A DNA stretch of 64,000 bases, taken from the NCBI GenBank assembly GCA_000708835.1, contig DF237120.1, forward strand, positions 1-64,000, given 5' to 3'. This document shows, in pieces, positions 46,601 through 58,200 of this stretch. The translations under genes were made by a program, and so were the position numbers. The notes beneath the pieces were generated by a model, which was given only the letters and a program-made list of their open reading frames with translations, did no database searches and had not been told where the DNA came from. This stretch comes from Klebsormidium nitens. Taxonomy: Eukaryota > Streptophyta > Klebsormidiophyceae > Klebsormidiales > Klebsormidiaceae. Position 1 is the first letter of the stretch. Each line of letters opens with the position of its first letter.

Positions 46601-49600
46601 GGAATGCAACATCATCCTATCAAGGGGATAATCAAGCTGTCTACAGAAACGACTTCGACTAAAAAACTTGTAGAAGGAAGCTTGCATCGAAACTGACAAC
46701 AAACTTATTTTTGCAGAGAGATCGGAATGCGATTCCATCCTACCAGGGGGGCAATGACGCTGGGCCAGAGCAAGGGCGGGCTCCCCCCCGACAACGTGTG
46801 CGAAGAAGAAGACGCTGCACTTGCGACGATGAAGCAACTGATCGAAGACTTCCACGACAATTCGAAGTACGGGCTTATTTCCAATAGTTGAACTTTCAGT
46901 TCCTTCCCCTTCGTCTGGTCTGTCTTGTTGCGAATTGCGATATAACAAGGAAAGAGCCGTAACTTGCTGGTTATCCGGACCCTTTGATTTACATGCATAT
47001 GGGTGTGGCGCCCTTTTATCCTGATCAAACCACGAACGCGTCAGACGTTTGATTTTGTCCAAGCTGATTCGCAACATTGGTTTGGCAAACCGTGGGTGCT
47101 TTCCGCTTTCCGTCGGGAGTAAGTGAAATTTTTGCAGGCCGCAATTCAGACCAGGGCTGCCTAACCACGTTGATCAAAGTCACACATTGGTGACGGATAT
47201 TGAAAGCATTAGGCTGGATCTTAATAGCGCCCCGACGGCCTTTATAAGAGGAGACGAGAGTTTGGCGACTGGAAGCAGCGGCTTCAGTAACTGCGTTCTC
47301 GCATTTCCCACTGGTGGGGTTCTGCTCATCCGTTTCAGATCCTCGTGTCGCGGTTCGAGGCGCCTTGCTTTTCGTTCACACGCTACAAGAGCCTCGTCGT
47401 TACTGCAGCCAAGCAGTCTCATTACGTTTTTCTGCTGGGTACTCCATGCTACGGATGGTCCCGGCGCCCCGCTTTTCATTTACAGTCGACAAGAGGCGCT
47501 AGACTAGCTCGAAGTAGGTTCCGCTGGATTCCGTTCCGGTCTCATTCCGGTTACGTTCTTCTGCCAGGTACTCCATGCTGCGGATGGGCCTGGCGCCCTG
47601 CTCTCCTTCTACCGTCGACAACAGCCTCATGATTGCAGCGGCCAAGCTGGCCCGACAGTACTTTCCGCTCGATTCCGCTTCCGGTCTCATTCGGGTTCCG
47701 TTCTTCTCTCAGGTACTCCATGCTGCGGATGGGCCTGGCGCCTTGCTCTCCGTTCACCGTTGACAACAGCCTCATGATTGCAGCGGCCAAGCTGGCGCGG
47801 CAATACGAAGGGGTGCGGTTGCACACCCACTTGGCAGAGAACCAGGTGCGTCTTTGGAGTACCTCGTCGCCCCTTTGATCGAAGTCTTGGCGGCTTCGTG
47901 CTCCCTTCTTGAGAAATCCGTCCGATGTTCTGGATATATCTTTCAGCTGATCGCGCATCAACTTGTGCCGTCCGCATTGTCTCCGTCGACCGTTCGGGTC
48001 GGGCACTCTGTAATCACACCTCTGACCTTGGGTGGAATAATCTCTAACCGATTTGGACAAGTGTTTGGTCAAGTATTAGCGTGTGTACGTTTCCGCTGAG
48101 TCAACTGTCTCCAGACCGTCTTTGTATAGCGTCGGTGTTGTAACTCGTCCTATGCTTGGAAAGAGTGGCTCTGCTTAAAACAAGTTCCTGTCGCTTGCTA
48201 GCTTGTGATATGTGCTTCCAACGTATCTCCATTGGACAGGGACGATTTTCTAGAGGGATTCGGGACAACTTTCCCTACTGTGCACAGAAACGTCAGCAGC
48301 TCTGTAGAGCAGCCTCTGCACTCGACACTGAACCTGCGAGTCGTCAATTCTTATTGCAGCAAAGTGCTGTGCTAATGCTTCGTCTTCAAATCTTGTAGGA
48401 AGACATCGACTTCAGCATAAAGACGTACGGATGCCGGCCCGGCAAGTACATCACGTGAGTCTTCGTTCCGTTTAATCTGACCCACAACCTTCCTTTTTGC
48501 CGGACTTTGTGAAGCCATTTGCAGTTCTTGCGGGTGCAGGCCGGTGAGAGTGCGGAGTCAGGATCTTGAAGCTAACACTTTCATCAGGTGTTGGTTTTCG
48601 CGAGTGGAGCCTAGTTGGAGGCGAAATTGCCAAAATCTGACTGAGTAGATTCTCATATCTTCAAGGCGGGCATCTCGCCCCGTGGCGGTCCCTGCCAAGA
48701 CACAGTCCTAGAGATCAAACTGAAGACCAATTCGGAAGCCAAGATAACAATAAGAGGTCCGACTAAAACCAAAACAAACATAGGGAAGTACCTGATCCGC
48801 ACCCCTACCCACCTAACCCCCAGACTAACCCCACCCGTCCCAGTGCGGTCACCTTATTGTTAACTCAGCTTGTTATCAACTTTGTTGACCTCGATGTCCT
48901 GGAGTTGACTGAGCGTCACTGCGATCTTAGTAGCCCGTTCCTTTTTGAGCGACCTTACAAAGCTAGGGGCACCGATCCCCTTCCGCCCCTGACAAAGAGG
49001 CGTGTGCTTGTGTCAAATTGTCAGTTGACGTCCATCGCTCGCCGTTCTACTTGCTCAGGATTCCAAGCTGCGTTTTTGTTTTCAGGACCTTCAGCGTTTC
49101 AGGATCTTAGCTACTCGGCACCATTCCGCATGAAAAGGGCGGCTTGTTAGTAGCTTCGTTCCCGGAAACGGCCGGTGTCAGACATGTGATTATCTCTCAG
49201 TAATACGGAACCCGATTTTCAGAGTGTTCTGACGCTGCTACTTTGTTGCCCCATCTTTCCGTAGCTTTACCGTCGTTCCCTCATACAGTCTCGCCGTTCA
49301 CTTCCCTCTCCGGTGACAATGGAGCCTCTGGCCAAACACGCCCCTCTACTGAGCCCCTGATCCCCACAAGTTGCCTGTACAAAACCGTTTCGCCGGCTTG
49401 TATGCTCGGTTCTGTTTTGCGCAAAACTATGGAGAGTCCCGACAGTGCCAGTGACGTCCGATCGCAACGGTGTAGACCGTGCGACGCAGTCAGTCGTCAG
49501 GATTGGTTGAGAAATGAGTAATAACGAAAAGACGACAGAAAAACTCTATGCAAAGGAATGCGAATGTTGTCGCCCCTCCGTGCAGTGACGTCGGCTGGGA

Positions 49601-52084
49601 CGCGTCTGACGTCTGGTTCGCCCACTGCTGCATGCTCGACGACGCAGAGATGAAGCAGTTCCACGACAACGGCATCGGCATCGCGCACTGCCCCTCGTCC
49701 AACCTCCGACTGGCCTCAGGTGAAAATTCGTGCAAGCTTATTGCGATTTGGATGTTCCCTCCAGTTTTACAAGGTCTTTATGTGCCCCGCGGTTTGCTGC
49801 GATCTTGAGCAGTGCATGGTTTTCTGAGCGCCCGTCGGAGCGGAGCCTCGGTCAAAAGGTCGCCCGAACGTGGAAGCGGGACCCGAGACATCCTTCTTGA
49901 GGCGCCACGTCGGTGGGCAAAAGTGCCTCACTTCAACTGCTCTTCTAAGGGCTAATACGTTGTCACGTATGTGTACAAACCCGTGCCCCTAATTGTAAGC
50001 ATGCTCGTCGGCAAAGGTTTCCATCTTCGTGAGTTTTAAAAACGCGTCGACCGATAGCAAACTGCTTTTCGTAGGTCCTGACCTTCGCGTCATTGCTGGA
50101 AGTGCTTTCCCTGTGTGCAAACCTACCTTTGTGAATGAGAGTAAAGTTCGTCAGTAATTTATTCGAATGGAACATTGCACTAATCAGACATTCACGCATC
50201 TGGCGTCGACTGGGTTGAGAGCCACTTAACTGGAATCGGACATGTCTCAAGACCGGCCTGAATGACCTGTGGATCACTTCCTTTGTCTACGAGTTTCCAA
50301 AAAGTTTCGATTTTCATCGTTCAGGTATCGCTCCGGTAAGGACGCTGTTAGACACCGGGGTTAACGTGGGTTTGGGCGTCGACGGGAGTGCGAGCAACGA
50401 CTGCGGCCACCTGCTAGCCGAGGCGCGGCTGGCGATGCTCCTACAGCGACACACCGGAAATGCACAAGGTGCGCAAAGTCCACTCGTCTAATCGTTATTA
50501 TTTTCAGCATAATCTGGCCTCAAGAATCTCTACTTTCCTTTAACAATGATAAGAGTCTGTGACTGGTTCACCAATGGGGAAACACCATAAGTCGGGGGAC
50601 GGAGGGGGAGTCAGACACCTGAATCTGCCTGGTTGTTCATTTATTGCTGGCATAGACATAGGCGGTTAAGCGTCCAGATCCTTCAATGGGTTGTAGTTCT
50701 AGGGTTGTAGTTCTAAAACCCTAAAAGCCCCTTCCCGCTAGAACTGTACTTGCCGATTTGCATCGGTCCACTCGACTATCCCAGCATTGAAGGGCCAGCA
50801 CCGGAGCAGCCTCTCTGCTATCCACTGCGGAGGAGTTTTGAACCGATATTCGGCAGATTTGAGGTCCAAAGAAGTCCAGCCTTGACCCGATTTGAAGGTG
50901 CAGACAAAAGATGAAATCCTACAACTGTAAAATCCAGAACCCTGATATGGTCGCTCACCGTATTGAAGGATCTTCTCAAGAGGATCCAGAAGAACGCTCC
51001 TTGAGTCTGACGTGGTGGTCTCGAGGAGAATTGGGCGTCTATTATGACACCAGCTGACCAAAGTCGACGATCTGCTGAAAGTGAACTTTTCTCCTGAAAT
51101 AACCCCGCACTCGGAGTCCCTCAACCTCCGGAAATTTCTCGAAGCCTGGCGAGCTTTTCCTCAGGTATGACCATCGCCGAAGCTTTCGACGTGGCGGTTA
51201 AGGGCGGCGCTCGGAACCTAGGGCGTGACGACATTGGCGAGATTGCTTCGGGTTATGCGGCTGACTTCGTAGCCTGGAGGACGGACACGATCGGCTTCTC
51301 CGGGGGGAGAATTGACGAGGTCAGTGACCCCCCTAGTTCAGCTTCTCAAATCTTTGCACGTTTGGTGAGAGTCTTTGTTGGATTGTTGGTTGTTGAAAAG
51401 TGTCGGTTCAAATTGCCTTGAAGTTAACGGTATTGGGAGGACTAGGTTGTTAAATCAAGGCTTCGTTGATTATGAGTGAAGCGAACGGATTGAACAGGGC
51501 GTCTAAAATTCATGTACCGCAGAAAGCTAGGGTCTCACTAAAAGCGAGCAAGAAATTAAGCGTGGGTAGGCGTCAACCTTACAAAAGGGTATATTGCTTG
51601 GGCAGAGTTCGTATATACTGGAAAACAATGACGGAAAGGCGTCGAACTCCTCGTTGCGTACAAGTGTGTACTAGGACATAAACGACCGGTCAGCAGATAT
51701 GAGACAGTCGACTCGATACCGGTGACGACAAGGCTGGTCGCATAGCGCTTATGAGTCCGGAATTTATGCTACTTGCATAAGGCAAGAACCGCGATGTAAT
51801 TCGGAAGAGTCGGCCGCTTTGTCAATGACGAATCTGAAACTCACCAGAAATTCAGCGTTATTCCATGTGCATTATTCCTTGTGCAGGCGGCGGCGTTGTT
51901 GCTTTGCGGCCCCAGCGTTGGATTCGTGGACCTTTCCGTTATCAACGGAGAGGCCGTTGTGAAGGACGGCAAGTTTACGACCATTGATCTCACCGAGTTG
52001 GTGAAAGCCCACAATGCGTGCTCGGCACGCATTTGTAGCTTCCTAGGCCCAAATTGGAAAACCGGGTCCGAGCCAGCAGTGTAA
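43637..52084 (+). CDS. Amidohydrolase, 8-oxoguanine deaminase type
   Basis: Members of this amidohydrolase group (COG0402; TrzA/AtzB/8-oxoguanine deaminase) hydrolyse amino groups from purines or triazines using a divalent metal in a TIM barrel. Eleven exons agree in phase (481 residues): 43637-43699, 44660-44884, 45412-45468, 45916-46046, 46717-46866, 47713-47845, 48399-48454, 49586-49719, 50325-50468, 51165-51319 and 51887-52084. Visible ligands are the [12 protein letters not shown] HxH (His83, His85), HTHLAEN (His246-His248, Glu251), FAHC (His285) and GVDGSASND (Asp336). [25 protein letters not shown] and LAPCSPFTV match bacterial 8-oxoguanine deaminases as I recall them. It lacks a signal peptide and is probably cytosolic. 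The start exon ([12 protein letters not shown]) is the least certain part, because it lies 960 bp from exon 2. A related aminohydrolase specificity is possible. Confidence 0.93.
46440..46716 (+). repeat. Three tandem copies of a 3' splice junction (intron 4 of the deaminase)
   Basis: The polypyrimidine tract, CAG acceptor and first ~45 bases of exon 5 occur three times at a constant 123-bp step. Exon-like starts are at 46471 (ACAG|GGAGATAGGGGC), 46594 (TGCAG|AAACATCGGAATG) and the real 46717 (TGCAG|AGAGATCGGAATG). The upstream copies have lost frame. Confidence 0.92.
47320..47712 (+). repeat. Three decayed copies of exon 6 start ahead of the real one
   Basis: TACTCCATGCTGCGGATG and the following ~70 bases (ending GCAGCGGCCAAGCTGG) appear at about 47341 (very decayed), 47439, 47568 and the real exon at 47713. 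The copies at 47568 and 47713 also share the preceding TTCCGGTCTCATTC intron end. The 47568 copy has a good acceptor (CTGCCAG) and stays close to identical. Confidence 0.92.
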
Positions 52085-55000
52085 ATCTGGGCGAAATATT
52101 GGACGGATCTTATAAATTAGTGAATTGTGTAAAGTGTTGCCATTGTGAGTCTGAAGTTTGAAAAAGAAAAGAAAATGTATTGCTAAGATGTGGTGTTAAA
52201 GCTTTTCCAGTACAAGATACGATAGTTTTAGAGACTGGTCGTTTGGGGTTCGAGGTCGTATAATAAGGCCAAGCAGATTGATTTTAGTATGCCCATAATT
52301 GGTATCAACTTACTTTGGCTGAGTCTAGGTGTATGGAATGTCAAGCTATCTGCAAGTCTTTCTCTGCAAGTCTTTATAGTACTGATCATCGGATCGACTG
52401 AACAGTTTCAAGATTTCATTGTCATTTGCACCAAATTTTAGGCTTTATTATGAGGATTATGATACAATCATTGACTCGGAATCACTTGATGATGGAAATA
52501 TAATATTAGAGTGGATCGGCTTAATTGGGACCTTACCGGACTCAAGTTATCCCTTGTGATACTATATGCATGCTTCCCCACGTTGTATCGATCAAAATTT
52601 AGATCGTCGATCGATCATGATGCACCATCATTCAATGTGCGGCGCACTAGTTGACCGGACGGCCGTGCACATGTGGTCCGCCGGCGGCTGCGCAACGCCG
52701 CGCGGTCACTAGCTCGATCGGCCGGAATTACTGATCCTCATGTTGTCTATATAGGCGCCGGGTCACCGGGTATGATTCCTCGTCGGATAACTCGATCTCG
52801 GCTCCCCGATCGCGTGCGGCTGTATCATTTATGCACAGATCTTCGATCAAGGTGATTTCGGCCGGCCCAGCTTATGATCCAGCCCGAGGTCAGAGGCTAA
52901 TTTCTTTTTGAGCGAACTTAACCACACATTGATGTCACGCATGGCGCGATCCAATCATATTGTCGCTCATAATTGCATGATGCTGCCGGCCCTCTACTTA
53001 GCTACCGTAGATTGAAGAGAATGATCATCGACTAAGTTCAATTGCCAGGGCGGGTTCGGCGCTGATCGTGCGATCGATGGCAGGTCCAGTGCATGAGTCC
53101 AGTGCATAAGTCTACAATCATTGAATGGTGGTTCCGAACTGGCGGGCCGCGATCAGGGTTTGAAAGTATAATGGGTTCCTTCAGTATTTGTTGAGACTCC
53201 TTCGGAGACTTGCGGCGTTGAGGATACTATAATCCGATCAGAATGTCAATGGCATGGCCGGAGTTTTGATGGATATTTGATCTGATCGATCTTGCGCCAA
53301 CGTACACGGTTATTGGACGCGTACATGTTCTTAAATGAGAAATAAAAGTGTCCGAAAATGAACACCGGCCCGGAACAAGCTCTGGCATGAGTTAGTATTA
53401 CATCCAGTGAGAACTTTTCAGATTCTTACTTCTCAATCCCAGCTAGAGTTGAAACTCAAAACCTAGTATGTGAGAGATGTATGCCAGAATCTTTTACAAG
53501 AATGAAATGCATGGTAATCACCGGTTTGCGTATATTGTCTGGATCTGATTGGTAGATCGAAGTCTTATATCTGCGAAATCAATGTCTTAAAACATCTAAC
53601 TTACACGAGATGGTACTCTCATGTTGAGCGGCTCGCTTCTCTTATCAAGCCTATTCAAACCGAGACGACCCTGTCTACACACTCATAAGTTAGAAAATAA
53701 TTGAGAAACACTACACACGCAAACACCACACAATGTACGTCCTACAGCACCAGCCGTCCGCGTATCAAGGCGCTTATTCTGTATAATCGCGCAACGCTTA
53801 TTTGGAGGGCTGCCAATGCTATGGACGCTGATCTATCCGTTTACTAGCAGTACGCACCGCGCTTATTGGGTGTTGTTTCTGGCCCTCTCGACTGGTTATC
53901 ACAGTTTCTAGGGCCGGCCAGTGCGCACTACCGTCTTATTCCAGTCCTATGAACTAAGTTGTGCAAGTAGCGCACAGCTTATGATACGTCGAATCGGAAC
54001 AGCCAACTTCGACGTCAACTACTTAGAAATTTGGGAGAGGGTTGTTTTCTGCAGTAGCTTAAAAATTGCCCCGAGCGGGAACTAGAGAGGAGAGGCCAGC
54101 TGATCTCAGCGGTGCAACTAACTAGAGGGGGAGCGGCGCCGCAAGGCGTGCGGCAGAAAAAGCCGCCACCCAGCATCTGAGAGAGGCACCGGGACAACTA
54201 CAGGTGGCAGTTCCTACATCATGAGGGAGAGCGGCAATCACCCGGGGGCGCCGGGGGGGTGGCGGGCAACTAGAGGGGGGTTGTTGCCAAGCCAAATTAA
54301 GTACTAGGAAAAGACCGAAAAGCTTGGGGGCAATCTGGAACTGACGGTTACTACCGGGGGCTAAAATCCGGCAACTAGGGGGGCGGGGCCGGGACAACTA
54401 GAGGAGGAGAGAGCTTGAGAAACTAGGGAGGGGGGAGAAAGGCCGAGACGACACAGGGTGCCGACTGGTCCTGCACGGTGAGAAAGATACGAATCAGTCC
54501 CCCAATCGGCCCTGTTTGTAGATCCATGAGCAGAAATTGTGACCGTTTCTGATCCACTGGAGAACTGAAGCTGCACGACAATCAACCAGAAACGTAGCAA
54601 CCAAAGCAACCTCCTTCGATGCAATATAATTGAGAAGGCGGTATGCAGGGCGTATCAGAGGTCTCTTCTTAGTTGGCCAATCTTGGTCAGCATGCACGTG
54701 CGAGAAGATCGCTTGCAAAGCGCGCATTCAGAGTCTGTTTGCAGCGCGCACAAGAGGGGTCTTTCCGAGAATGTCAGAAACCTTGCGAGAACCTCACGTA
54801 GTGACCGGGCCCTTCCTAGACTAGGTTGACCGACAGCCACATTGGCCTGTCAAGTTAAGAATCCCCTTTCCTCAGATCGGCGTTGAATCCAGTTCTGATC
54901 TTACTGCAGCGAAGATAATCTCAAGATCTCAAATATTCTCGGTCACTTTTGAAAGTGGGCGTCCTGGAACCCGGAACGGTTAGTCACACAGCGACATTGA

Positions 55001-55236
55001 AGCACAGCTTCCCGCTATCCTGTCGCCGAATTTTGGTTTCAGAGTTTGTGCCCCGAGCACTGGGCCCTGCTAAACGAGGCCGGTTGATGACGTTGCGCAG
55101 ACGCCCTCTTTAAGCTGGAAAACTAAAGCGGAAACGGGTACGTACCGGGGCGCCTGGGGCCCTACTAAACCGTTGTCAGAAAGGGGGAATTCAAAGCGGG
55201 GGCTCAGACCGGTACGTACCTTGGCCGGCCGGGGGC
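52085..55236. other. Convergent intergenic region
   Basis: About 3.1 kb between the deaminase stop (plus) and the glycosyltransferase stop (minus), with A/T-rich parts and no gene recognised. Around 54070-54440 it turns G-rich on the plus strand with recurrent CAACTAGAGGGGG-like words. That word resembles the CTAGTTGCCGG stretch of the glycosyltransferase Cys-rich exon read on the other strand, so it may be decayed exon-derived repeat. Confidence 0.4.
54070..54440. repeat. G-rich degenerate repeat with CAACTAG words
   Basis: At least six copies of (C)AACTAG followed by a G/A-rich run are spread over 370 bp, near 54080, 54117, 54196, 54268, 54372 and 54396. Several G-runs of five or more could support G-quadruplexes. 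No coding frame is convincing. Confidence 0.55.
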
Positions 55237-58200
55237 CTAGACCGGTTGGCAGAAGGGCGTGGGGCCGTCGGTTCCGGCGCACTGGTAGAAGGCGCTGGGG
55301 CAGCAGATGGCGGGGCCGGTTCCACCCGCAGGGAAGCACTGCAAAAACGGCGCCTTATATGATTATCCTGCCTATGGATATCCTCCCAAAACATCAGTTG
55401 GTCCATAACGTACCTGACAACAGTATCTCTAGCATACAGCTTTATGCCGTCACATTTGGCACTACCTCGAATGATTTTTGGGATGAACAGCGGCCCTTTG
55501 AAGTACACTAACAGATTTAAGTCCTACTCATGGAACAAGAAAGGACCGACAATTGAAAGGAAACACACCCGCGCTTTGACCTTATGAATCACGACACACG
55601 GGTTCCAATTACTTCTTTCCATGGCGGGAAAGACGACGACCCGGCCCAGCTTTAAAGTCAAAGGTCAAAGGTCTCGCTTTATCTGCGTTCATGTGCGGTT
55701 GGGGGCCGGTTTGCTCTTCCAGTCTCGTTAATGAAAGGAAGACGGGGTTGTTCCAACAGGGGTGCCCACATCTTCAAAAAAAACCGGGCAACCGAAATAC
55801 GTAACCGAAACGGGCAACGGAAACCCATGTACCGGTTGGTTGAAGAAATCGGGCAAGCAAACGCCTCCCGTGGGCCGGGGACGCCGGCGAGCAGGGTAGA
55901 CGGGGCGCATTCTCAAAGAAACCGAGCAGACGAAAACCGTAACGGAAACGGTTTGACGTCAAGAAACGTACCGGCTGGTTGAAGAAACCGGGCAAGCAAA
56001 CGCCTCCCGTGGGGGGGACGCCGGCAACTAGGGTGGAGGGAGACGGGGTCGTGCCGACGGGGGTGCCCCCATAATCAACGCCGCCGCCAAACGCGTTGCA
56101 GAATTGGACTGCGTCAACGGCCGGGTCGAGGCTGGCGTAGACGCCGGAGCATGACGTCAGGCAGCACGTCAGGATGGAGCCCCCGCTGGAGTAGCACTGC
56201 GCGCGCGCGGCAAAAGAGCGACAGCTGTCAGGTTGGGGCCGGGGGGGGGGGGGGGCGCGGCGACTCGAAAGTCTCGAACGAGTGCACAAGACAGGTGAGA
56301 GGAAGTGAAGAAGTGGGTCGAATTTGTCTGCATAACGGGACTACGACCCGTTGCTTGGGATTCTAGATGTCTCCGGATTCGCGAGAACGACTGATTCTAA
56401 ATCCGATTCTTCGTCCGTACAATGCAAGGATTACGTGGTCGTGTTGATTGTGCGGCGTGAAGGACTCCGCACTGCCGAAACGCAGCGACTTTCTACCAAC
56501 CCAAGTTTCCAGTTGAACCGGGAGAAGACAGCTGAGGGACAAAAAGCTGCCAGGAAGTTGTGACGTAACACTTACGTAGTTTGCGCCGCTCGGGCACACT
56601 CCAGGAGAGGACGGCGGGACGGTCGCGGAGCCTACAAGAATTATTTTCGTCTTTACATTTCTTTAAAATATTTTGTATCACAGGAGGTGAAAATATAATG
56701 AAACAATCTTGTGAAGAGTTTTCCATGCTTTCTTTGTGTGTCATAGAAAGTTCTACGTTCCACTTTCGAAACTCAGAGAGGGGAACCTGCGGCCAGAATG
56801 TAGCGGAGCCTGCAAGCATTCGTATCACAGGAGATGAAAACACTGAAACCATTTCAGATAGGATTTCCTAATACCTGATTAATGGATGACGAGAAGCCAT
56901 TTCTGGTGGTTTAATTTGAAAAAGAGCCGGAACCTTCCGAAAGCTTAGACACTGTCCTCATTTGCACCAAAGAACAACACCTTGAATCAGAAAAAAGAAT
57001 GAACGTACTTCAAGGTCAACAAAACACGCGTTTTTGGAAGTAGTTTCGAAGCTTTTGGAGAAAACAGACCATACACGACAAATTCGGCTCCATTATTTGA
57101 CGCTTTTGATAGAAATGCTGCCGCAAACAACTGACTCATAAAACGAGGATCAAAGTGCAACAAATTTAAGCGAGGCCCCTGAAAACGCAACTGCAAACCA
57201 GATTGGGAAGGAAAGCGGGCAGACTCCGAGTTACGAAGTGTGCAAGAGGCGAACGATCTGAGTCAAAAGGCAACGCTCATCTCCTTAAGATTCCGATCCT
57301 TTTTCTTCTCGTTTCGTTATCTCTTTAAAATCTGTTCCTCCGCCTGATCCGCTTCCAAGTGCTTCAAACAGCTTCTGCGACACGATGAACCAGCTCAGTT
57401 GAAGTGTGCCGAGCTTGACAAATGTTGTCTACGACACATGCACGCAGCTTTACAGAGCCGTCTCCTGCGATGATACTCCATTTTCGGGGCGACCAGAAAG
57501 AACGTTCTCCCTCACCGTTGCCCTGGAGTAGCTTTCTCGCGGTCGCCAGACTGACGGACGTGAACTCGTTCTGGGAGACGCGTTTCAGGGCAGGGTCCGC
57601 GGCAGCCTGAAGCTTCGCGAACGTCGTCTCAAAAGCGGAGAAAGGTTCGGGCGTAATGATGACGTCAGCACCCGCCAGGTCCAGGCAGGAGACCGGCTCG
57701 CCGTTGATCGTGGCGGGGGGGAGAGGAACTACGGAGAATCTGCGGGGGGGAGGAGAGGGGCTTGATTTCCGGAATACGCTGCAGTCAGGTTCTGTCATAT
57801 CTGTACGAAAACGAAAGTCAGGCTGATATTGCGCTCGGATATTGGAAAGTTTTCTTCTATTCCTGGATTAACCTGTAACTCGCAAAGATGTTTTGATTCA
57901 TTCCGACCAGTCGATCACCCATTTTCCACATGAAGTAGGCGTGTCTGTCACATGTAGACATGATGTCAGATCGACGAGATCAATCGCCGCTGAGGAGTCG
58001 CAACCTAGCTTTAACAGACATACGCATAGAACGCAAATCTTATCACAATTATCGAGCCACCCAAAACATGAATAAATAGCTTTCGAACGCGGTTTGATTG
58101 ATGACGCAGGCGGCGATCCACGCTCCACTACTTGAGAAACACATCTTCATTCTGATCCCGCCGCCTGATTTAAATGCTTAAGATACAACTCGACCTGCAA

